Source of the DNA: Bacteroidales bacterium
GTDB lineage: Bacteria; Bacteroidota; Bacteroidia; Bacteroidales; UBA932
DNA: 41,081 nt
Direction of reading: 5' to 3'
Assembly (NCBI GenBank): GCA_017469745.1
Contig: JAFUFS010000010.1
Location: 1-41,081 of the forward strand
Shown here one piece after another: positions 8,672-14,466 of the stretch. The translations under genes and the position numbers were made by a program. A model generated the notes under the pieces. It saw only the letters and a program-made list of their open reading frames with translations. It had not been told where the DNA came from and did no database searches. Positions within the stretch are counted from its first letter, which is position 1, and each line of letters starts with the position of its first letter.

Positions 8672-8748
8672 TTTACAAATTCTGTAAGAGTGTAAAAAAC
8701 TGTAAAGACTTTACACTTTTGTAAAGAACTTTACATATCTTTGTAAAG
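8672..8748. promoter_or_regulatory. Cluster of TGTAAAG half-sites, probable enhancer/operator region
   Basis: Two palindromes, TGTAAAGACTTTACA (8701-8715) and TGTAAAGAACTTTACA (8720-8735), lie about two helical turns apart. Further half-sites are at 8672-8677 (TTTACA), 8683-8688, 8691-8697 and 8742-8748. They sit about 80-120 bases upstream of the predicted sigma-54 start, the usual place for NtrC-type activator sites. They also overlap the promoter of the divergent FAD gene. Binding by the regulator at 11532-12908 is inferred. Confidence 0.7.
8736..8743 (+). promoter_or_regulatory. Bacteroidetes -7 box, leaderless FAD oxidoreductase gene
   Basis: TATCTTTG fits TAnnTTTG and ends five bases before the ATG at 8749. 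The transcript would begin at or next to the start codon. No clear -33 TTTG is seen at the standard distance; the region is occupied by TGTAAAG sites instead. Confidence 0.55.
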
Positions 8749-10656
8749 ATGAAAAGATCGTTGTTTACCCTTTCAGGATTGCTGTCCATCCTGCTGTCTT
8801 CTGGATTTCCGACTGTTTCGCAGGCCCAGCCGGTGCCGGCGGATGGACTGTTTGTCGAGGCTGAGAGTTTCACTTCGAAAGGTGGCTGGTCGGTCGACCA
8901 GCAGTTCATGGACCAGATGGGATCGCCTTATCTGATAGCCCATGGCATGGGTGTTCCGGTGGCAGATGCTTCGACTTCTTTGGATATTCCGGAAGCCGGT
9001 GTGTACCATGTGTGGGTCCGCACCTACAACTGGACCTCTCCCTGGACTTCGTCCGAGGGTCCCGGGGCCTTCAGGATCAAGATTGACGGCAAGCCGCTGA
9101 AGACGGTTTTGGGCGTCAAGGGCGACTCCTGGCAGTGGCAGTACGCCGGCAGCGCCAGGCTGAAGCCAGGGCAGACAACGCTGGCCCTTTCAGACCTGAA
9201 GGGTTTTGACGGCCGCTGCGATGCCCTCTGGCTGACAAAGGAAGAGGGGAACGTCCCTCCTGCAGACAAGGAGGCCCTCAGGACGTTCCGCCGGAAGGTG
9301 GGGGCCCTTCCCGAAAAGCCTTCCGATGGGGGTGAATATGATTTCGTGGTGATCGGTGGGGGAGTTGCAGGGATGTGCGCGGCGGTCTCCGCGGCACGTT
9401 TCGGGTGTAAAGTGGCCCTTGTCAACGACCGTCCGATCCCCGGAGGGAACAATTCTTCGGAAATACGTGTCCACTTGGGAGCCTACATCGAGCAGCCTCC
9501 TTATCCCGCCCTCGGGCGCATGCTCAGGGAATTCGGGCATTCCAAGGGTGGCAACGCCCAGCCGGCTTCCAACTATGAGGATGACAAGAAGCTGGCCTTC
9601 ATCGAAGGCCAGGAAGGTCTGACTTACCTGCCTTGTTTCAGGGCCGTGAAAGTCAACATGGAAGGAAGCAAGATCGCATCAGTAGTCATCAGGAATATAG
9701 AGACTGCCGAGGAGCGGCTCCTTCGGGCTCCGCTGTTCGCCGACTGCACTGGCGACGGTAACTTGGGCTTCATGGCTGGCGCGGACTGGATGATGGGCCG
9801 CGAAGGAAGGGATGAGTTCGGGGAGTCCCTGGCCCCTGAGAAAGGGGACAAGCTCACCATGGGATCCTCCGTGCAATGGTACAGCGTCGAAGAACCGAAG
9901 AAATCCTCTTTCCCTGAGTTTGAATATGGGGTCAAGTTCACCGAAGAGAACAGCGAGAAGGTGACCATGGGCGAATGGACCTGGGAGACTGGCATGAACC
10001 TGGACCAGATCAATGATTTCGAGAGGATAAGGGACTACGGCCTCCTGGTGGTCTATTCCAACTGGAGCTTCCTCAAGAACCACTGTTCAAAGAAAGAGGA
10101 CTACGCCAACCGTTCCCTCGGCTGGGTGGCTTATGTCGCCGGCAAGAGGGAATCCAGGCGCCTGGTGGGAGATTATATTCTTAAGCAGGACGACGTCGAC
10201 AAGCAGGTCTTCCACGAGGACGCGTCATTCACGATGACGTGGCACTTCGACCTGCATTTCCCGGATCCGGCGAATTCCGCCAATTTCCCCGGCAATGAGT
10301 TCAAGGCAGCTACCAAGAGCAATCCGATCTATCCTTATGCCGCTCCTTACAGGTGCCTCTATTCAAGGAATATAGACAATCTTTTCATGGCCGGCCGCGA
10401 CATTTCCACCACCCATGTGACCCTTGGTTCGACGAGGCTCATGCGTACAGGCGCCATGATGGGCGAAGTGGTCGGAATGGCCGCCAGCGTCTGCAAGGAA
10501 AAGGGCACGACCCCGAGGGGAGTGTACCAGCATTATCTTCCTGAATTGAAGGAGCTTATGAAGAAAGGTGCCGGGAGGACCAACATCCAGCTTCCGGACA
10601 ACCAGCACTTCAACGAAGGCGGTCATCTCAAGAAACCCAAGGACATCGTTTTCTAG
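8749..10656 (+). CDS. Secreted FAD-dependent oxidoreductase with N-terminal beta-sandwich domain
   Basis: 635 aa. A signal peptide (about 1-26, ending SQA-Q) is followed by a region of about 140 residues starting FVEAESF, which resembles the carbohydrate-binding-like domains of secreted Bacteroidetes enzymes. Then comes an FAD_oxidored-type flavoprotein domain with a Rossmann motif DFVVIGGGVAGMCAA and PGGNNSSEIR, ending with an FAD-contacting region (NLFMAGRDISTTHVTLGSTR). Related proteins are often labelled 'xanthan lyase-related' in Bacteroides without biochemical support. A role in oxidising sugars or their derivatives in the periplasm is plausible but unproven. It is monocistronic: divergent from the tolC operon and convergent with the kinase gene, with which it shares the CTAG stop at 10653-10656. 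Confidence 0.85.
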   Translation: MKRSLFTLSGLLSILLSSGFPTVSQAQPVPADGLFVEAESFTSKGGWSVDQQFMDQMGSPYLIAHGMGVPVADASTSLDIPEAGVYHVWVRTYNWTSPWTSSEGPGAFRIKIDGKPLKTVLGVKGDSWQWQYAGSARLKPGQTTLALSDLKGFDGRCDALWLTKEEGNVPPADKEALRTFRRKVGALPEKPSDGGEYDFVVIGGGVAGMCAAVSAARFGCKVALVNDRPIPGGNNSSEIRVHLGAYIEQPPYPALGRMLREFGHSKGGNAQPASNYEDDKKLAFIEGQEGLTYLPCFRAVKVNMEGSKIASVVIRNIETAEERLLRAPLFADCTGDGNLGFMAGADWMMGREGRDEFGESLAPEKGDKLTMGSSVQWYSVEEPKKSSFPEFEYGVKFTEENSEKVTMGEWTWETGMNLDQINDFERIRDYGLLVVYSNWSFLKNHCSKKEDYANRSLGWVAYVAGKRESRRLVGDYILKQDDVDKQVFHEDASFTMTWHFDLHFPDPANSANFPGNEFKAATKSNPIYPYAAPYRCLYSRNIDNLFMAGRDISTTHVTLGSTRLMRTGAMMGEVVGMAASVCKEKGTTPRGVYQHYLPELKELMKKGAGRTNIQLPDNQHFNEGGHLKKPKDIVF

Positions 10657-11528
10657 TTGAATGTGAGTTCGAAGACCGTCGAGGAGGCGTCGCTTTGGAC
10701 CAGTTCGATCGTGCCGTTGTGGTTGCGCATGATCTGCCTCGAGATGGAGAGGCCGATTCCGCTGCCCTCCTTCTTTGTGGTGAAGAAAGGCACGAAGATC
10801 TGTTCCTGGCTTGAGACAGGAATAGGATCTCCGTCGTTCGAGACCCTTATGATGACCTCGTCTTCGGTTCCCATCTGGCCGGTGATCTCGATGTGACTCG
10901 CCCCGGCCTGGACAGCATTCTTGATGAGATTGATAAGGATCTGTGAGATCTGGCCCTCGTCGGCAAAGATCATAAGGTCCTGGTCTTTTTCGAAGTAGCG
11001 GCATGAAACACCCCTTGAAGCCGTAAACTCGCGGTTCAGGGAGATTATCTTGTCCATAAGTTCGCGAACCTCGATAGCCTTCCTTATCGGTTTGGCCACT
11101 CCGCTGAGCTGGCGGTAGGTCTGGACGAACTTGATCAGGTTCTTCGAGGAATCGGAGATGGTTTCGAGTCCGGCCTTCACGTCAAGTTCGCTGTGTCCTT
11201 CTTCGTCTACCGACTCGGCCAGGGCGTCGGACAAGGAGGCGATAGGGGAGACTGTGTTCATGATCTCATGGGTCAGCACCCGGATCAGCTTGGTCCAGGA
11301 ATCCTGTTCATGGGCGGCCCTCTGCCTCTCGAAGATGGAACGGATCCTGTTCAGGGTCCTGTTGAAACGGTTGTTCTCCTTGAAGCGGAAATTGAGTTCG
11401 CCGTCTTCAAGGGCATCCATCATGTAGGCAACCTTACGGATGTCCTTCCGGCGGGTGATGACGGCGGCTATTGCCGCCACCGCGATGGTGACTGCAGCAA
11501 CGAGAAGTATGATTTGCCAGAGGGGCAT
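10653..11528 (-). CDS. Short sensor histidine kinase (NtrB-like partner)
   Basis: 291 aa with one membrane helix (about 4-24), a short HAMP-like linker, the H-box LIRVLTHEIMNTVSP with phospho-acceptor His87, and a HATPase domain with N box (INLIKNAVQAG), G1 box (VSNDGDPIP), F box (FVPFFTTK) and G2 box (GSGIGLSI). It begins three bases after the stop of the NtrC-type regulator gene, so the two are translationally linked and form a two-component system. Bacteroidetes kinases of this type usually carry a second helix and a PAS-like domain; here essentially no sensor domain is left, so the signal may come through the membrane helix or a partner protein. It ends in a CTAG tetramer shared with the convergent FAD gene. 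Confidence 0.93.
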   Translation of the reverse strand: MPLWQIILLVAAVTIAVAAIAAVITRRKDIRKVAYMMDALEDGELNFRFKENNRFNRTLNRIRSIFERQRAAHEQDSWTKLIRVLTHEIMNTVSPIASLSDALAESVDEEGHSELDVKAGLETISDSSKNLIKFVQTYRQLSGVAKPIRKAIEVRELMDKIISLNREFTASRGVSCRYFEKDQDLMIFADEGQISQILINLIKNAVQAGASHIEITGQMGTEDEVIIRVSNDGDPIPVSSQEQIFVPFFTTKKEGSGIGLSISRQIMRNHNGTIELVQSDASSTVFELTFN

Positions 11529-11531
11529 GGA

Positions 11532-12908
11532 TTAAAGTCCGTATTTCTTTAGCTTGGCGTAGAGGGTCGGGCGGCTGATACCGAGCATCTTGGCGGCCGC
11601 CGAGATGTTGCCTGCAGTACGCTGCATGGCTTCCTTGACCTGGACTTCTTCGTCGAGGGAAGATTCTTCGCTTCGCTCAGAATGACAGGTCGGTTGTGAT
11701 GTCATCCTGAGGGAGGCTTTGCTGCCCGAAGGATCCAGCTGGACATCCTTTACCGACAGATTCTTCGCTTCGCTCAGAATGACAGCTTTCTCGATGCAGT
11801 TCTGGAGTTCGCGGATGTTGCCGCTCCAACGGTGGCCTTCAAGGGAGGCCTTGGCGCTGTCGTCCAGTCCGGTCAGCTGGCGGTGGTACTTCTCGGCGAA
11901 GTCGGCCAGGAAGATCTCTGCCAGGGGCACGATGTCTTCCTTACGTTCGCGGAGAGGGGGAAGGGAAAGATGGAAGGTGTTGATCCTGTAGTAGAGGTCT
12001 TCCCTGAAACGTCCGTCCCTGACGAGGGCTTCCAGGTTCATGTTGGTCGCACAGATGAGCCTTATGTCCACCGGCTTGGCCTGTGAGCCTCCGACAGGCA
12101 CTATGCTGCGGCTCTGTATGGCACGGAGCAGCTTGGCCTGGAGGTGCGGAGGAATATTCCCAATCTCATCGAGGAAGAGAGTCCCTCCGTTGGCCTGCTC
12201 GAACTTGCCCACGTGGTCGGTGTGGGCGTCGGTGAAGGCTCCCTTGACATGGCCGAAGAGTTCGCTTTCGAACAGGGTCTCAGTGATGGCCCCTGCATCC
12301 ACTGCCACCATAGGCTTGCTTCTTCTGGAACTCATTGCATGGATTTCCCTTGCGAGCACGTCCTTTCCGGTACCGTTCTCGCCCGTGATCAGCACGGTGG
12401 CATCGGTAGGGGCGATTTTCTCCACGCTCTTTCGGATGGCTTTCATGGCCTGGGAGGAGCCCCAGAACATCGTGGAGCCAGATCCTTCGCTTCGCTCAGG
12501 ATGACATGGGCGCGCCTTCTGCGCCTTGTCGCGGGCCGCGGTCAGCACTTCGATGAGCTTATCGTTCTCCCAAGGTTTGACGATGAAGTCGAAGGCCCCG
12601 CGCTTCATGCCTTCGACCGCCAGCTGGATGTCGGCGTAGGCAGTGAAGAGCACGACCTCGATCTCCGGGGCGAACTTCTTGATCTCGCCGGCCCAGTAGA
12701 GACCCTCGTTGCCGGTGTTGATCTCGGTGTTGAAATTCATGTCCAGGAGTATCACGTCCGGCCGGAAGCTCTCGATGGTCGCAACCAGGGTGGAAGGGGA
12801 AGGAATAGCCTCCACTTCAGCGAAATACACCGGGAGAAGGATCTTCAGGGCCTTGCGGATGCCGACGTTGTCGTCGACGACCAATATCTTTCCTTTCTTG
12901 TTTGCCAT
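11532..12908 (-). CDS. NtrC-family sigma-54-dependent response regulator
   Basis: 458 aa: receiver domain (1-125, phospho-acceptor Asp56 in VILLDMNF, conserved Lys111), AAA+ domain (about 148-385, Walker A GENGTGKD near 176, Walker B GGTLFLDEIG near 241), and a Fis-type helix-turn-helix at the C-terminus (SAAAKMLGISRPTLYAKLKKYG). The sigma-54 contact loop reads GAFTDA rather than GAFTGA. It would activate RpoN promoters, most obviously the one at 8629-8644. Four REP-like repeats are translated in frame: CHPERSEGS at residues 135-143, VILSEAKNL 376-384, DPSGSKASLRMT 392-403 and CHSERSEES 408-416. All lie in linkers between domains or at the end of the AAA+ domain, and the frame stays open. Its -7 box is probably TAAATTTG at 12917-12924, close to the ATG. 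Confidence 0.95.
   Translation of the reverse strand: MANKKGKILVVDDNVGIRKALKILLPVYFAEVEAIPSPSTLVATIESFRPDVILLDMNFNTEINTGNEGLYWAGEIKKFAPEIEVVLFTAYADIQLAVEGMKRGAFDFIVKPWENDKLIEVLTAARDKAQKARPCHPERSEGSGSTMFWGSSQAMKAIRKSVEKIAPTDATVLITGENGTGKDVLAREIHAMSSRRSKPMVAVDAGAITETLFESELFGHVKGAFTDAHTDHVGKFEQANGGTLFLDEIGNIPPHLQAKLLRAIQSRSIVPVGGSQAKPVDIRLICATNMNLEALVRDGRFREDLYYRINTFHLSLPPLRERKEDIVPLAEIFLADFAEKYHRQLTGLDDSAKASLEGHRWSGNIRELQNCIEKAVILSEAKNLSVKDVQLDPSGSKASLRMTSQPTCHSERSEESSLDEEVQVKEAMQRTAGNISAAAKMLGISRPTLYAKLKKYGL
11661..11687. repeat. REP-like repeat inside a coding region
   Basis: A canonical unit (AGATTCTTCGCTTCG... ending AATGACA) within the response-regulator gene, translated as CHSERSEES just before the helix-turn-helix domain. 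Confidence 0.9.
11700..11736. repeat. REP-like repeat, extended variant, inside a coding region
   Basis: Variant unit (TGTCATCCTGAGGG... ending CGAAGGATCC), opposite in orientation to its two neighbours. It is translated as LDPSGSKASLRMT in the linker before the DNA-binding domain. Confidence 0.85.
11758..11784. repeat. REP-like repeat inside a coding region
   Basis: A canonical unit, translated in the regulator as VILSEAKNL at the very end of the AAA+ domain, where unmodified NtrC proteins commonly read AVILSEG. The insertion may therefore have kept the native residues. Confidence 0.9.
12480..12506. repeat. REP-like repeat inside a coding region
   Basis: A unit with AGATCCTTCGC... ending AGGATGACA, translated as CHPERSEGS in the linker between the receiver and AAA+ domains. 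Confidence 0.9.
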
Positions 12909-12916
12909 ACTGCCAG

Positions 12917-12924
12917 CAAATTTA
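12917..12924 (-). promoter_or_regulatory. -7 box for the response-regulator gene
   Basis: On the minus strand TAAATTTG fits TAnnTTTG and ends eight bases before the regulator's ATG (12906-12908), implying a very short or absent leader. No good -33 element is visible. Confidence 0.45.
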
Positions 12925-12936
12925 GTTAATATTCCT

Positions 12937-12944
12937 TATCTTTG
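12937..12944 (+). promoter_or_regulatory. -7 box of the GDPD/GH operon, apparently leaderless
   Basis: TATCTTTG fits TAnnTTTG and ends five bases before the ATG at 12950, the same spacing as in front of 8749. It shares a 41-base intergenic region with the divergent regulator promoter. Confidence 0.55.
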
Positions 12945-12949
12945 TTATC

Positions 12950-14449
12950 ATGAAGAGACTACTAACCACAATCATTGCCTTCGCCGCTGTCCTGACGACG
13001 ATGAGCGCCCAGACCAAGATCATGGCCCACAGGGGCTATTACGCCCATCCAGGATCATTCGAGAACACTCTTACGAGCCTCAAGGGGGCCCAGAAACTTG
13101 CCGTCGAGGCGGTTGAGTTGGACGTCCACCTGACGACCGACGACTCCCTGGTGATCCTTCATGGACCTAAGATCGCCGGGACAAACTACGCGAATGTCCA
13201 GCAGCTGGACTACAAGACCGTCAGGTCCTGTGTCCTGCCCAACGGTGACCGCGTCCCTTCCCTGAGGGAGTATTTCACCCAGGCAAAGAAGACCACTGGC
13301 CTGACGCTTTTCCTTGAGCTGAAAGCCCATCCTACTCCGGAACGCGAGACTCTCCTTGCCGAAAAGGTGATCGCCCTCTGCGATGAGATGAACATGTACG
13401 ACCAGATGGTCTTCATCTCTTTCAGCGAGCATCTCTGCGACGAGATCGTGAGACTGAAGAAAGGCGCCCTTGTGATGCCCATTTCCAGCAGCAAGACCTT
13501 CTCCACCCAGGAGCTTCTGGACAGGGGATTTGCCGGAGTTTCCTACCACATGAGCGCTGTGATGAACAAGACCCATCTGCTGGACGAGGCTCATGAAGCT
13601 GGCTTGCAGACAGTTCTGTGGCCGGTCAACAGCTACGATCTTGCGGACTTCGCGATAAGGCACAACGTGGACTATGTGAGTTCCGACCAGCCCCAGGCCA
13701 TGCAGAACCTGATGGGAGCAATCCGTGAACTCAAGTGGAAGCAGACCAAGAAACTCATCGCCTTCGACCTCGACGGCACCCTGACCCAGCACAAGCAGCC
13801 GCTTTCGGCAGCCAACAGGGCAGTGCTCGACACCCTTGCCACCCGTTACGAAATCATCATGGCCGGTGCAGGCAACTGCAAGAGGATCTACACCCAGATG
13901 GGCGAGTATCCGATCACCATCGTGGGCAACTACGGAATGGAGGAGAGCCGGATCGTTGACGGAGAGTTCAAGATTGTCCGTACCGAGAAAGCGGATGTGG
14001 ACAGGAAGTTCATGGACAAGAAGTGCATGGAACTCCGCAAGAAGTACGGCTACACTTCCTACAAGGGCGATCCTCTGGAGTACCACGAGTCAGGAATGGT
14101 CACCTTCGGCCTGCTCGGCACCAAGCCGGATGCAGCCGACAAGCTCGCCTTTGATCCCGACAAGATCAAGAGGCGCGAGATGTACCCCGAGGTGAAGGAG
14201 ATTTTCAAGGACTATTCTGTCTTCATCGGTGGAACCACTTCCTTTGACATCACTCCCAAGCAGTACAACAAGTACGACGCCGTGATGCGCTATGCTGCCG
14301 AGAAAGGCTATTCCAAGGACGAGATCCTGTTCGTGGGCGACGACTTCGCCGACGGCGGCAATGACAGCCAGATCCGCATCTACGGGATGGACTACATCCG
14401 CATCGACGACTACACCCGTCTTCCTGAGAAACTGCACTTCCTGTTCTGA
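12950..14449 (+). CDS. Secreted GDPD phosphodiesterase fused to HAD-IIB phosphatase
   Basis: 499 aa. A signal peptide (1-20, ending M-S-A-Q) is followed by a glycerophosphodiester phosphodiesterase domain (about 23-260) with H27-R28, E38-N39, E56/D58 and H71. The usual H-D after the strand is H-G here. A HAD-IIB, phosphomannomutase-like phosphatase domain follows (about 267-499), with the nucleophile motif FDLDGTLT (Asp273, Asp275) and a late acidic motif FVGDDFADGGND. HAD proteins of this type are normally separate and cytoplasmic. With the signal peptide both domains should act in the periplasm, where GDPD would open a phosphodiester and HAD would remove the remaining phosphate. First gene of the operon to 22321. 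Substrate unknown. Fusion by assembly error is unlikely because the frame is continuous and both halves show the same codon use. Confidence 0.88.
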   Translation: MKRLLTTIIAFAAVLTTMSAQTKIMAHRGYYAHPGSFENTLTSLKGAQKLAVEAVELDVHLTTDDSLVILHGPKIAGTNYANVQQLDYKTVRSCVLPNGDRVPSLREYFTQAKKTTGLTLFLELKAHPTPERETLLAEKVIALCDEMNMYDQMVFISFSEHLCDEIVRLKKGALVMPISSSKTFSTQELLDRGFAGVSYHMSAVMNKTHLLDEAHEAGLQTVLWPVNSYDLADFAIRHNVDYVSSDQPQAMQNLMGAIRELKWKQTKKLIAFDLDGTLTQHKQPLSAANRAVLDTLATRYEIIMAGAGNCKRIYTQMGEYPITIVGNYGMEESRIVDGEFKIVRTEKADVDRKFMDKKCMELRKKYGYTSYKGDPLEYHESGMVTFGLLGTKPDAADKLAFDPDKIKRREMYPEVKEIFKDYSVFIGGTTSFDITPKQYNKYDAVMRYAAEKGYSKDEILFVGDDFADGGNDSQIRIYGMDYIRIDDYTRLPEKLHFLF

Positions 14450-14466
14450 TAAGATATTCCCCGGTT

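Noticed and set aside
13055..14086. 343-codon minus-strand ORF opposite the GDPD-HAD gene
   Set aside because: Composition (many Val, His, Leu) is typical of an antisense frame of GC-rich coding DNA; no motif, and it overlaps a clear enzyme gene.
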